Source: Pseudomonadota bacterium
GTDB lineage: Bacteria; Pseudomonadota; Gammaproteobacteria; Burkholderiales; Burkholderiaceae_B
DNA: 64,000 bases
Direction of reading: 5' to 3'
Assembly (NCBI GenBank): GCA_023423975.1
Contig: JAFAEO010000084.1
Coordinates: 124,001 to 188,000, forward strand
A program made the translations under genes and the position numbers. The notes below the pieces were generated by a model, which saw only the letters and a list, made by a program, of their open reading frames with translations, did not search any database and was not told where the DNA came from. Positions 8,757-17,404 of this stretch are shown here, piece after piece. Position 1 is the stretch's first letter; each line of letters begins with the position of its first letter.

Positions 8757-8771
8757 AATAAGTAACTTATT
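8757..8771. promoter_or_regulatory. 15-bp palindrome upstream of ectR, possible operator
   Basis: AATAAGTAACTTATT is a perfect palindrome (7+1+7) in the very AT-rich 300-base leader of the ectoine operon. MarR-family regulators such as EctR bind short palindromes near the operon promoter, so this is a candidate site. The rest of 8656-8946 holds no gene I can support. Confidence 0.35.
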
Positions 8772-8946
8772 GTTAAATATAGACTGTTTATTATCGTTAT
8801 TTAAGAGAAGATAAAAGAAAATAATAATCAATAGCCTTCATTTTCTTCACACAGACTTTATTTCCCCATCTTCATTTTTCTTCCCAATCATTAGGGTATG
8901 AACCGGTTTGACAGCAATCATTCGATCGCATATGATTAGGACTGAA

Positions 8947-9531
8947 ATGATTTTTAAGGGAAGCGATTTCTCTATAAATTTAATTATGAGTAAAACAATT
9001 AATATGCAAACTCAATATGACATTCGTATCCTCAGCGCGCTGCGCCGTATAACCCGGGCTATCGCCGTGCACTCACGGCAACTTGCCGCCTACAGCAACG
9101 TAACAGCGCCGCAGCTGATCTGCCTGGGCGCGATCGTTGAAAACGGGCCCATTACGGCTACCGCCATCAGCCGCAAAATACACGTCAGCCCTAGCACGGT
9201 CGTTGGCATTCTGGACCGTCTGGAAGATAAGGGCTGGATTCGTCGTGAGCGCGGCAGGGAAGACCGTCGCATCGTTTTTATCACTGCGACCGAAGCCGGC
9301 ATTGAACTGGTCAAGGCCACGCCATCGCCCATTCAAACCAAGCTGACAGACGCGCTCAAGGATCTACCAGAAACAGAACAAGCTGCCATTACGACATCGC
9401 TTGAAAAAATTGTCATGCTCATGGAGGCACACAGTGTTGTGGCGCATGAGGTTTCCAATGAACCGGCATCACCCATATTGGATGTTCCAGTGGCGGATGC
9501 CTCGCACCCAGAATCCGGGATTTTAATTTGA
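8947..9531 (+). CDS. ectR: EctR, MarR-family regulator of the ectoine operon
   Basis: This protein of about 194 residues is a MarR-type winged helix-turn-helix regulator. The recognition region (ISRKIHVSPSTVVGILDRLE) and the wing (RERGREDRRIVFITAT) are clear. Its position directly upstream of ectA identifies it as the EctR-type regulator known to control ectoine genes in halotolerant proteobacteria. I prefer the ATG at 8947, which has AGGA five bases upstream; an in-frame ATG at 8908 and later ones at 8986 and 9004 are alternatives. The C-terminal 40 residues beyond the MarR fold are unusual and end at the ectA start, which overlaps by four bases (TTGA). Confidence 0.85.
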   Translation: MIFKGSDFSINLIMSKTINMQTQYDIRILSALRRITRAIAVHSRQLAAYSNVTAPQLICLGAIVENGPITATAISRKIHVSPSTVVGILDRLEDKGWIRRERGREDRRIVFITATEAGIELVKATPSPIQTKLTDALKDLPETEQAAITTSLEKIVMLMEAHSVVAHEVSNEPASPILDVPVADASHPESGILI

Positions 9532-10094
9532 TTGATACGGCACTCACCACATCTCAAACGCATTCGCAACACGCTCATGCGGCAGGGGCAGCGCAGAACA
9601 CTGCGCACCTGCTCAGAGCGCCTGCCAGAGCCGATGGTTATGACATCTGGCAATTGGTTTCCCAGTGCCCGCCATTGGATTTAAATTCGGTTTACAGCTA
9701 TCTACTGCTGTGTGAGCATTTTGACAATACCTGCGTTGTCGCGCAGGCAAATGGACAAATCGATGGATTTGTCTCAGCCTATCAACCTCCTGATAAGGCA
9801 GATGTATTGTTTATCTGGCAGGTCGCGGTCCACGAGCGTGGGCGCGGCCATGGACTGGGTCAGCGAATGCTGCACAGTCTGCTGGAGCGGCCAAACCTGA
9901 CGCATATTCGATACCTTGAAACAACGGTGGGTCCGGACAACGCCGCTTCTCGTCGCATGTTCGCCGCCGTCGCTCGCAACATGGGCGCCGGCATCGAAGA
10001 AAGCCCGCTATTTGAACCAGAATTATTCGGGCCTCAAGCGCATGACGATGAACGTCTTTTGAAGATTGGGCCACTGAGGCCAACGCCGGGTTGA
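9528..10094 (+). CDS. ectA: L-2,4-diaminobutyrate N-acetyltransferase EctA
   Basis: EctA acetylates L-2,4-diaminobutyrate to N-gamma-acetyl-diaminobutyrate with acetyl-CoA, the second step of ectoine synthesis. The 188-residue protein is a GNAT; the acetyl-CoA loop is RGRGHGLGQRML (about residues 104-115), preceded by the family motif FIWQVAVH. Conserved EctA sequence starts near residue 29 (LRAPARADGYDIW), so the first 28 residues are a variable extension. Translation begins at a TTG overlapping the ectR stop codon; no ATG is available in frame before the conserved core. This implies translational coupling to ectR. Confidence 0.92.
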   Translation: MIDTALTTSQTHSQHAHAAGAAQNTAHLLRAPARADGYDIWQLVSQCPPLDLNSVYSYLLLCEHFDNTCVVAQANGQIDGFVSAYQPPDKADVLFIWQVAVHERGRGHGLGQRMLHSLLERPNLTHIRYLETTVGPDNAASRRMFAAVARNMGAGIEESPLFEPELFGPQAHDDERLLKIGPLRPTPG

Positions 10095-10146
10095 GTTCAC
10101 CAGGGCGTGCCCGGCGTCCGAATGCCTTTAACAGGCATTGTCTTTT
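10083..10146 (+). promoter_or_regulatory. Two intercistronic hairpins between ectA and ectB
   Basis: A perfect 8-bp stem (10083-10090 with 10110-10117) spans the ectA stop codon. A second perfect 7-bp stem (10121-10127 with 10133-10139) is followed by GTCTTTT. The pair sits in the only sizeable gap of the operon and could act as an attenuator or protect mRNA ends. Confidence 0.45.
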
Positions 10147-10171
10147 AATATTTAATCAAATAGGAAAAATC

Positions 10172-11470
10172 ATGGATTTAGAAATTTTCGACCGCATGGA
10201 GTCTGAAGTACGTGGTTACGTACGTTCATTCCCCGTCATATTCAATCAGGCCAAAGGCTCTGTACTGACTGACGAATCAGGAAAAGAATACATCGATTTT
10301 TTCAGTGGTGCAGGTACCTTGAATTACGGACATAATAATCCGATTCTCAAGAAGAAGCTGATTGAATATCTGAATACCGATGGCGTCGTGCATGGCCTGG
10401 ATATGGCCACATCGGCAAAAAAATATTTCATGGAGACTTTCGAGCGCGTGTTGCTAAAGCCGCGCAAAATGAATTACACACTGCAGTTTACCGGTCCTAC
10501 CGGCACCAATGCCGTAGAGGCGGCACTTAAGTTGGCGCGTAAGGTTAAGGGTCGTTCCAACGTGGTGTCGTTTACTCACGGTTTTCATGGTGTGAGCGGC
10601 GGCTCGCTGGCCGTCACTGCCAATGAAAAGTTCCGGGATGCGGCCGGCGTCTCGCTGCACAACACTGCCTTTATGCCTTTTGACGGATATATCGGCCCTG
10701 ATGTTGACACCATTGCCTATTTCGAACGCATGCTGGAAGATCCCAGCAGCGGCCTGGACTTGCCGGCTGCTGTGATTGTGGAAACGGTCCAGGGCGAAGG
10801 TGGCGTGAACGTGGCCAGCTGGCGCTGGATTCGTGAACTGGAAAAACTGTGCCGCAAGTTCGACATGCTGTTGATCGTGGATGATATCCAGGTCGGTTGT
10901 GGTCGTACCGGCAGCTTTTTCAGCTTTGAAGCGGCCGGGATCAAGCCGGACATTATCACGCTGTCCAAGTCGCTGTCTGGCTTTGGTTTGCCCATGTCAC
11001 TTGTTTTAATGAAACCCGAACTGGACGTGTGGAAGCCTGGCCAGCACAGCGGTACGTTCCGTGGCAACAACCTGGCGTTTGTTACAGCGGCCCAAGCGCT
11101 GGACAGCTACTGGAGCGATGACCGCTTCCAGAACGAGACGCGTCGCAAGGAGAGTATCGTGCGCGACTGGCTTGAGAACATTGTGCACAGCTTTCCTGAA
11201 GCCGGCTTCAGTGTGCGTGGACGCGGCCTGATCCAGGGACTGGTCTGCGATAACAGACCAGAGCTGGCAAATAAAATTGCCCAGCAGGCTTTTGCACACG
11301 GACTGGTCATTGAGACCTCGGGCGCCCAGGATGAGGTCCTGAAGATCCTGCCGGCGCTGACCATCGAGGATGCCTACTTGACGCAGGGCCTGGAGCTGAT
11401 CGAGCGCAGCGTTGCAGAAGTGCTCAAGCAGGAAGGCAAGAAATCCAAAGTTCTCAAATTCGGAGCGTAA
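10172..11470 (+). CDS. ectB: L-2,4-diaminobutyrate transaminase EctB
   Basis: EctB converts L-aspartate semialdehyde to L-2,4-diaminobutyrate using glutamate as amino donor, the first committed step of ectoine synthesis. The 432-residue protein is a class III PLP aminotransferase. FFSGAGTLNYGHNNP near residue 43 is characteristic, VDDIQVGCGRTGSFF marks the cofactor-binding Asp, and K266 in LSKSLSGFGLPMS is the PLP Schiff-base lysine. The ATG at 10172 has AGGA seven bases upstream. The stop codon is five bases before ectC. Confidence 0.95.
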   Translation: MDLEIFDRMESEVRGYVRSFPVIFNQAKGSVLTDESGKEYIDFFSGAGTLNYGHNNPILKKKLIEYLNTDGVVHGLDMATSAKKYFMETFERVLLKPRKMNYTLQFTGPTGTNAVEAALKLARKVKGRSNVVSFTHGFHGVSGGSLAVTANEKFRDAAGVSLHNTAFMPFDGYIGPDVDTIAYFERMLEDPSSGLDLPAAVIVETVQGEGGVNVASWRWIRELEKLCRKFDMLLIVDDIQVGCGRTGSFFSFEAAGIKPDIITLSKSLSGFGLPMSLVLMKPELDVWKPGQHSGTFRGNNLAFVTAAQALDSYWSDDRFQNETRRKESIVRDWLENIVHSFPEAGFSVRGRGLIQGLVCDNRPELANKIAQQAFAHGLVIETSGAQDEVLKILPALTIEDAYLTQGLELIERSVAEVLKQEGKKSKVLKFGA

Positions 11471-11475
11471 GAAAC

Positions 11476-11874
11476 ATGATAGTTAGAAATGTGAAAGATG
11501 TTATTGGTACTGATCTTGAAGTTAAAACCGACACCTGGCTTAGCCGCCGTGTTTTGCTGGCCAAGGATGGCATGGGTTTTTCCTTTCATGAAACTGTGAT
11601 ATTTCCCGGTACGGAAACCCACATTCACTACCAGAATCACTTGGAAGCGGTGTGGTGCGTGGAAGGGGATGGCGAGATCGAAACAATTGCCGATGGCAAG
11701 AAATACGCATTGGGCCCGGGCGTGGTTTATGCCCTGAATGAGAATGATGAGCATTGGTTACGCGGTGGGAAAGAACCGCTACGTGTAATCTGCGTTTTCA
11801 ATCCCCCGGTAACCGGTCTTGAAGTTCATGATGAAGACGGTGTTTATCCGGCAATGACCGAGGAAACCGCCTGA
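11476..11874 (+). CDS. ectC: Ectoine synthase EctC
   Basis: EctC cyclises N-gamma-acetyl-diaminobutyrate to ectoine. The 132-residue single-domain cupin has the expected length and start (MIVRNVKDVIGT). The cupin core runs ETHIHYQNHLEAVWCVEGDGE (residues about 54-74), and the conserved segment LNENDEHWLRGG follows. Fe(II) is coordinated by Glu, Tyr and His residues in characterised EctC enzymes, and these positions appear intact. It lies five bases after ectB. Confidence 0.95.
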   Translation: MIVRNVKDVIGTDLEVKTDTWLSRRVLLAKDGMGFSFHETVIFPGTETHIHYQNHLEAVWCVEGDGEIETIADGKKYALGPGVVYALNENDEHWLRGGKEPLRVICVFNPPVTGLEVHDEDGVYPAMTEETA

Positions 11875-11899
11875 ACTGTAAACAGATAAGGAGTACAAG

Positions 11900-12817
11900 A
11901 TGGTCGTAACAGACATTTATGAATCACGTACCAGCGGCACAGCCGCAATTATCGCCAGACAGGAACCCGTGATATATGGTGACGGTAATTATGCCGACGC
12001 GTTGTCTGCCGAGCAGATCGCTGCCTACGAGCGGGACGGGTTTTTGGTGTTAGACAGTCTGTTCAGTGAACAGGAAGTCAAGGTGTTGATGGACGAAGTG
12101 CTAGCGATGACCAACAACAGTAAAATTGCCTCGAGCGACGAAGCGATTACTGAGCCCGGCAGCAATGCTGTCCGGTCTATCTTCAAGGTGCATGCGTTGA
12201 ATAAGGTGATTGATCGGCTTTCACGCGATCCCCGTCTGATTCATGTTGCACGCCAGATCCTGGGTTCGGAAGTGTACCTGCATCAGTCGCGAGCCAACCT
12301 TAAGCCCGGCTTCAAGGGCAAGGAGTTTTACTGGCATTCAGACTTTGAAACATGGCATACGGAAGATGGCATGCCTCACATGCGCGCGTTGAGTTGCTCG
12401 GTATTGCTGACCGATAACAACGAATGCAACGGTCCGCTTATGGTTGTGCCTGGTTCTCATCGGCAGTTCATCTCCTGCCGTGGTATTACACCCGACGAGA
12501 ACTATAAAAAATCGTTGAAGGCACAGGAGTATGGCGTGCCTGACCCATTAAGCCTGGAGTTGCTTGCAGAGCAGGGCGGCATCAAAGCCATTACGGGTAA
12601 AGCCGGTTCGGTGGTGTTTTTCGATTGCAATACCATGCATGGTTCTAACGGCAATATTTCGCCATGGCCACGCGCCAACGTATTCATGGTGTATAACAGC
12701 GTTGAGAATATGCTTAATGCGCCGAAATACGGACTGGCGCCGCGTCCTGAATATATTGCGACGCGGGCATTCGAAGGTGCATTGGCGCCGCTGGATGCAT
12801 TGCAGGAAGTCGCCTGA
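11900..12817 (+). CDS. ectD: Ectoine 5-hydroxylase EctD
   Basis: EctD is a 2-oxoglutarate- and Fe(II)-dependent dioxygenase that converts ectoine to 5-hydroxyectoine. The 305-residue length is typical. The iron facial triad is H146, D148 (FYWHSDFETWHTEDG) and H247 (NTMHGSNGN), matching the positions known in other EctD enzymes almost exactly. A GGAG site precedes the ATG. As the last gene of ectR-ectABCD it is followed by a terminator. No ask_ect aspartokinase is present in the operon, so the precursor comes from the general aspartate pathway. Confidence 0.95.
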   Translation: MVVTDIYESRTSGTAAIIARQEPVIYGDGNYADALSAEQIAAYERDGFLVLDSLFSEQEVKVLMDEVLAMTNNSKIASSDEAITEPGSNAVRSIFKVHALNKVIDRLSRDPRLIHVARQILGSEVYLHQSRANLKPGFKGKEFYWHSDFETWHTEDGMPHMRALSCSVLLTDNNECNGPLMVVPGSHRQFISCRGITPDENYKKSLKAQEYGVPDPLSLELLAEQGGIKAITGKAGSVVFFDCNTMHGSNGNISPWPRANVFMVYNSVENMLNAPKYGLAPRPEYIATRAFEGALAPLDALQEVA

Positions 12818-12919
12818 TGTCCGATACGGAATGTATTTGCTACGGTGAACGCATTCCGAATTGAACATTGTTGCGCTTGCATCTGCAAGCCGATAGCTCT
12901 GTAGAAACATGCGCTTCTG

Positions 12920-12952
12920 AATGGCTCCGGTTTTTTTCCGGGGCCATTTTCC
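12920..12952 (+). terminator. Rho-independent terminator of the ect operon
   Basis: An 11-bp stem with one U-G pair (12920-12930 with 12938-12948) has a loop made entirely of T and is followed by T residues. It lies about 100 bases after ectD. Between here and 13175 a TATAAT at 13041 may be the -10 of the next unit; no other signal is clear. Confidence 0.8.
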
Positions 12953-13175
12953 ATTTGTCGGGCGGAGGTTGTGTTGTTGCTGTGAGATGACGGGATAAGG
13001 AGCTACGGGCTCAATTGGCTGTTATTTTCTGCAGATTGCATATAATCACTCGATAGGGTGGGAAATGAGACTCACCCGATGGATATTGGGCGATGCTTTC
13101 GTGCAGTGCGATGAAGTACGCTTTTGTTGTATTGCAAGCATAAAGACGACACATCACTGTGCGGTGAGGTTAAGT

Positions 13176-13433
13176 ATGGAAATGAAGCTGGAAAATCTGG
13201 AAGCCATGACAGACGTGGAAGAAAAGGTGTTCTGGAGGATGTTTGATGTGAGGATTGTGCGTGATGATGGTGCGGCTGCGCGCGCGCACCTGCAGGCCGG
13301 CCGCCCGGTATATTACCGCGAAGACAGTACGCCGCCTGGCCTGATTATCAAGGAATTTCCCGACGGGCGACGCCAGTTCGTGCGTTTTGTCGATGGCGTC
13401 GAGCAAACGGTCGACGATGCTGCACAGGCATGA
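13176..13433 (+). CDS. Small protein paired with zeta-like kinase (possible antitoxin)
   Basis: This 85-residue acidic N-terminal/basic central protein (starting MEMKLENLEAM) is not a family I recognise. Its stop overlaps the start of the zeta-toxin-like gene by four bases (ATGA), the coupling seen in toxin-antitoxin pairs. The ATG at 13176 has GAGG six bases upstream. The frame is open further up to 13065, where an ATG preceded by GGTGGGA would give 122 residues; that start cannot be excluded. An antitoxin role is inferred only from position and size. Confidence 0.6.
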   Translation: MEMKLENLEAMTDVEEKVFWRMFDVRIVRDDGAAARAHLQAGRPVYYREDSTPPGLIIKEFPDGRRQFVRFVDGVEQTVDDAAQA

Positions 13434-14047
13434 GCGCACCGAAACTCTGGGTCGTAGCCGGTCCCAACGGGGCAGGCAAAACAACGCTTACGCGTTTGCA
13501 TCTGACGGGCCATTTGCCGGTGGTCAATCCGGACGATATTGCCGCACAGCTCGATATCGACAATCGCAATAGTGCTCAGGTGCAAATGCGCGCGGGTCGG
13601 CTGGCATTGCTGGCGCGCGATAAGCTGCTTGCCAGCCGGCACAGCTTTGCAATAGAAACCACGCTTAGCGGCAACTCTGAACTTGATCTGATGCATCGCG
13701 CCCGTCTTGCAGGCTATCAGGTGATCCTGGCTTTTATTGGCGTAGATGACGTGGGGTTGCTTATTGCGCGGGTCAAATCACGCGTTGCCGATGGTGGTCA
13801 CGCGGTTCCGCTGGATGCGATAGCGCGGCGTTACGGGCGCAGCATGGATAACCTGGGATTTGCGCTGCAGCTTGCAGACCGGGCCTGGGTCTTCGAGAAT
13901 AAACGCAAAAGAGGGCGCCGCACCCTGCTTATCCGCGAGGCGGATCGGCTCAAATATGTCAGCAAATCATTGCCGATGTGGGCCAGGCGGGCGATACCCA
14001 CCGCGTTGCGTAAACGGGATCGTCTTCATAAGAAACAAAGTCAGTAA
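13430..14047 (+). CDS. Zeta-toxin-like P-loop kinase
   Basis: This 205-residue protein resembles the zeta toxin family of P-loop kinases. The Walker A motif GPNGAGKTT spans residues 11-19, the segment VNPDDIAAQL follows, FAIETTLSG is the substrate-loop motif, and RVKSRVADGGHAV and ARRYGRS carry the lid arginines. Zeta toxins phosphorylate UDP-N-acetylglucosamine; chromosomal relatives are often called AAA or zeta-toxin family proteins without proof of toxicity. The small gene immediately upstream overlaps by four bases. All motifs look intact. The gene ends nine bases before the convergent IclR gene. Confidence 0.78.
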   Translation: MSAPKLWVVAGPNGAGKTTLTRLHLTGHLPVVNPDDIAAQLDIDNRNSAQVQMRAGRLALLARDKLLASRHSFAIETTLSGNSELDLMHRARLAGYQVILAFIGVDDVGLLIARVKSRVADGGHAVPLDAIARRYGRSMDNLGFALQLADRAWVFENKRKRGRRTLLIREADRLKYVSKSLPMWARRAIPTALRKRDRLHKKQSQ

Positions 14048-14055
14048 GAAAAAGA

Positions 14056-14895
14056 TCAGGGCGCACTGTAACCCAATTGCTGGCTGATGCGTTGCGCTTG
14101 TTGACGAACGGCTACGGCAATGGGTCCGTTCAGCGACGTGTCAAAGCCACCGCTGGCGCCCAGGGCGGTGAGCACGGCGGTCAGTTGTCCGGCGTAGTTA
14201 AATACCGGCGCGGCAACGGCGCTGATGCCTTTCAGATTGGTGTCTCTGACGCAGACACAGTGACATTGGCTTACTTCATCATGCAATTGTGTCACCAGGA
14301 CATCAAACGATGCGCGCGGCTCCTGGGTGTTGCCCAGGGCGTCAAATTCCTGCCTGGCCAGTGTTCGCGCGGCAGGTTCGTCGTGCAGCCCCAAAAAGAC
14401 TCTCCCGGTGGCTGACCACAAAAAAGACAGAACTGAGCCCACCCGGACGTTCACCGTGACCGGCAGGCTGGGTTCTTCCATACGCACGATCGTCGGGCCC
14501 TTGTTGCCCATAACGGCAATAAAACTGGTAATACCCAGGTGCTCGCGCAAATGTATGAGGGCCGGTTCCGCTATTCTGATGGGATCTGCCTGCCGCATTG
14601 CGGCCAGACCGATCAGCATTGATTCCAGTCCGAGTGTGTACTGTTGCGTATTGGCGTTCTGCGTCACCAGCCCGCCGTCGATCAGGCTGACCAGATAGCG
14701 GTGGACTTTGGCTGGATTCTCGTCCAGATGCGTAGCCAGAGCGGTCAGGCTGGCGCCCCCTCCCAGGCTGGCCAGTCCTTTGAGTACGGCAACCACGGTG
14801 TCGGCTGCCTGTACACTTTGGCGCCGTTCGCGGCTGCGCGCGGGTGTTGCAGCAGTAATATTATCAGGGGCGCTCAAGGCGTTCATTTGATACAT
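14056..14895 (-). CDS. IclR-family transcriptional regulator
   Basis: This protein of about 279 residues has an N-terminal winged helix-turn-helix (residues about 25-85, with SLTALATHLDENPAKVHRYL) and a C-terminal IclR effector domain. It lies downstream of, and co-directional with, the P450 and Bug genes, so it probably regulates that catabolic set and may be co-transcribed. The start is uncertain: ATG at 14895 or 14886 both lack a strong ribosome binding site, and an upstream start at 15009 would add an atypical tail. The repeated TGCGTA half-sites upstream of the Bug gene are a possible target. Confidence 0.85.
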   Translation of the reverse strand: MYQMNALSAPDNITAATPARSRERRQSVQAADTVVAVLKGLASLGGGASLTALATHLDENPAKVHRYLVSLIDGGLVTQNANTQQYTLGLESMLIGLAAMRQADPIRIAEPALIHLREHLGITSFIAVMGNKGPTIVRMEEPSLPVTVNVRVGSVLSFLWSATGRVFLGLHDEPAARTLARQEFDALGNTQEPRASFDVLVTQLHDEVSQCHCVCVRDTNLKGISAVAAPVFNYAGQLTAVLTALGASGGFDTSLNGPIAVAVRQQAQRISQQLGYSAP

Positions 14896-15051
14896 AAACC
14901 GGAAGTAGACATGGCTCCTATTATAGATGACTATAAAAGGGCTGGATCGGCCAGGCACGCAGTGACACCCGGGAGCTGGCGGCAAGAACGGCAAACGAGG
15001 CATGGGCAATGGTGGCAGGCTTTCATGATCCGGTTTTTTCTATGATAACTG

Positions 15052-17391
15052 TCATAGATCCAGGATAATGCGTTTGTCTTTGGCACGGGAGCAGCAACTC
15101 ATCATTTTTTTGCCGGCTGCACGTTCGCTGCGTGTGAGTACCACATCCCTGTGATCAGGCTGGCCGCCCAATACACTTACTTCACAGGATCCGCACAGGC
15201 CTTCTTCGCAATCACTCTGGATGTCGATATTAGCGGCACGCAAGGCCTCTAGCAGCGTCTGGTCTGCAGCAACGGTAATGGTAATGCCAGATTGCTTCAA
15301 TTGAGCCTCGAAGGCGTGCTCCCGGGCCGGGTCCAGCTTGCTCAGGGTTGAATGAAAGTGTTCAATGTGCAATGCGTCGTCGGGCCAGTTTTCGCAGAGT
15401 TTCTGCAGACAGTCGGTCAGGCGTTGCGGCCCACAGGCATAGATCTGCGTATCGGCATCAGGTGTGGCCAGCAGGCTGGCAAAATCTGCGCGCCGGCCTT
15501 CATCGGCAGCATAGACATGAAGCCGGTCGCCATGCTCCTGCAGGCTAGCGAGTAATGCCATGCTCTTGCGGCTACGACCACAATAGTGAATCTGGTAATC
15601 AATCCCGCGGTTTTTGGCCGCGCGTGCCATGGCGATGATGGGTGTGATACCGATACCGCCGGCGACGAAGATGGCCTTGCTGGCTTGCTCATCAAAATGA
15701 AAGTGATTGCGCGGACCGCGAATATGCAAGGGCAGGCCGCTGTGAACATGCTGATGCACCCAAGCCGAGCCGCCGCGTCCGGCGTCTTCGCGCAACACGG
15801 CAATATCCAGAACTTGTGGATTTGCCGGGTCGCCACAAAGAGAATATTGTCGTGAGATGCCCAAGTCGCCGCACACCAGGTCAATATGGGAGCCTGGCGT
15901 CCAGCGCGGCAGAGTCTGGCCATCGGCTGCCGCCAGCCGGATTCGCATGATATCGTCGGTCAGCATCTCGGTTTCCTGAACCACAACCTGGCGGGAAAGC
16001 GAATGCGTGGAAGGCTCACCCAGCCGAATTCGATGCTGTCTGTTCAATATGGAAGGATCCCGACGTTCTGGATTGGCAACCGGATCCCAATGCACCCACA
16101 AATGTTCTGGCCCCCGGAATGAGGTGTTGGGCACATAGGTAAATGTCTGCTCCGACAAGGTCAAATGGGGCAGACGCAGTGTGAGTTCCTCAAGAAAAAT
16201 CTGCATTTCCATGCGCGCCAGATTCTTTCCCATGCATTGATGCGAGCCATATCCGAAGGTGAGCTGGTCGCTGGCATTCTCGCGCCGGATGTCCAGCAGA
16301 TCGGCATCGGAAAAATGACGTTCGTCATGATTGGCCGATGAACTGACAATCAGCAGCTTAGAGCCCGCCGCAATCGCGACGTTGCCAATTTGCACATCGC
16401 GTGTCGCCAGTCTTCGCCACGCTGCGACCGATCCATTATGACGCAGGCATTCTTCCACTGCGTTTGGAATCAGATTTGGATCCTCGCAGATCTCCTGCCA
16501 TACATGAGGGTGTGAGAGCAGCAGTTTGATGGCATTGGCAGAGGCGTTTGCGGTGGTCTCATGCGCAGCGACAATGCCTGCCATCATCATGGAATGCAGG
16601 TAGGAATCGGGCACCACTTCGGGATGTAATTGCTGCATGCGAATGCCGTATTGCATCCAGCCGGGCTGTTCGGGATTCTTGCGCATTTTCTCCAGAATCT
16701 TGCCGGCCAGTTGCCAGAAATTGCCTACGGCATGGGCGACGGCCACTTGCTCTTCTGGTTCAGGACGGCCCCAGGTATTGACGGTATGCGCGATGGAATA
16801 CTTGCGCAGCGTATCCATATCTTCTTCGGGAACGCCGAGAAAATGCAGGGCGACGGTCAGCGGCACTTCCCACAGCATTTGTTCGACCAGGTCTGCCTTG
16901 CCGTCGTTGATAAAGCGGTCGACATATTGACGGGTGAGTTGGCGCACCATGGGTTCGTGATGCTTTAATGCGTCGACGGTAAACGGTTCCATCAGCAGTC
17001 GCCGCCGCGGCATATGCGCCGGCTCGTCTTCATTGACCAGGGTACGGCTCATGCCGTAATTGTAGGACTCCAGTACGGCGTTGGCTTCGGGCCCCGTGGG
17101 CGTGATTTTTTCAAGTGCAATAGAGGGGCTGAAGGTGATATTGTCACGGAATATCTGTTTGATATCCTCGTAACGGGTCACTACCCAGTAGCCCAGTTTC
17201 GGACTGAAGAATACCGGCTCCTGTTCGCGCGACCATTTCACATACTCTGGCGGATCCTGTTGGTAGGCATCTTCAAAGGGGTCGAACTGCGCAGCGCGGG
17301 CGCTGACCGGGCAACTCGTCGCGGCGTTGCTGTTTGCACCGGAATAGGGACATTGCGCCTGCGCTGGCTGCGAAGTGGATTGGGTATTCAT
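15052..17391 (-). CDS. Self-sufficient cytochrome P450, CYP116B-type fusion
   Basis: This 779-residue protein fuses three modules. Residues about 35-440 are a P450 domain with the heme ligand C386 in FGYGSHQCMGKNLAR, an ExxR in EECLR and an I-helix AAHETTA motif. Residues about 465-690 are an FMN/NAD(P)H reductase of the phthalate dioxygenase reductase type, with RQYSLCGDP and FVAGGIGITPIIAM. The C-terminus is a plant-type [2Fe-2S] ferredoxin with C728, C733, C736 and C766. This P450-PFOR order and length is the class VII (P450RhF/CYP116B) architecture, which needs no separate redox partner. The N-terminal 30 residues are Ala/Ser/Gln-rich. It starts 13 bases after the Bug gene stop. Natural substrates of this class are generally unknown. 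Confidence 0.93.
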   Translation of the reverse strand: MNTQSTSQPAQAQCPYSGANSNAATSCPVSARAAQFDPFEDAYQQDPPEYVKWSREQEPVFFSPKLGYWVVTRYEDIKQIFRDNITFSPSIALEKITPTGPEANAVLESYNYGMSRTLVNEDEPAHMPRRRLLMEPFTVDALKHHEPMVRQLTRQYVDRFINDGKADLVEQMLWEVPLTVALHFLGVPEEDMDTLRKYSIAHTVNTWGRPEPEEQVAVAHAVGNFWQLAGKILEKMRKNPEQPGWMQYGIRMQQLHPEVVPDSYLHSMMMAGIVAAHETTANASANAIKLLLSHPHVWQEICEDPNLIPNAVEECLRHNGSVAAWRRLATRDVQIGNVAIAAGSKLLIVSSSANHDERHFSDADLLDIRRENASDQLTFGYGSHQCMGKNLARMEMQIFLEELTLRLPHLTLSEQTFTYVPNTSFRGPEHLWVHWDPVANPERRDPSILNRQHRIRLGEPSTHSLSRQVVVQETEMLTDDIMRIRLAAADGQTLPRWTPGSHIDLVCGDLGISRQYSLCGDPANPQVLDIAVLREDAGRGGSAWVHQHVHSGLPLHIRGPRNHFHFDEQASKAIFVAGGIGITPIIAMARAAKNRGIDYQIHYCGRSRKSMALLASLQEHGDRLHVYAADEGRRADFASLLATPDADTQIYACGPQRLTDCLQKLCENWPDDALHIEHFHSTLSKLDPAREHAFEAQLKQSGITITVAADQTLLEALRAANIDIQSDCEEGLCGSCEVSVLGGQPDHRDVVLTRSERAAGKKMMSCCSRAKDKRIILDL

Positions 17392-17404
17392 GATGTATCT
17401 CGGA

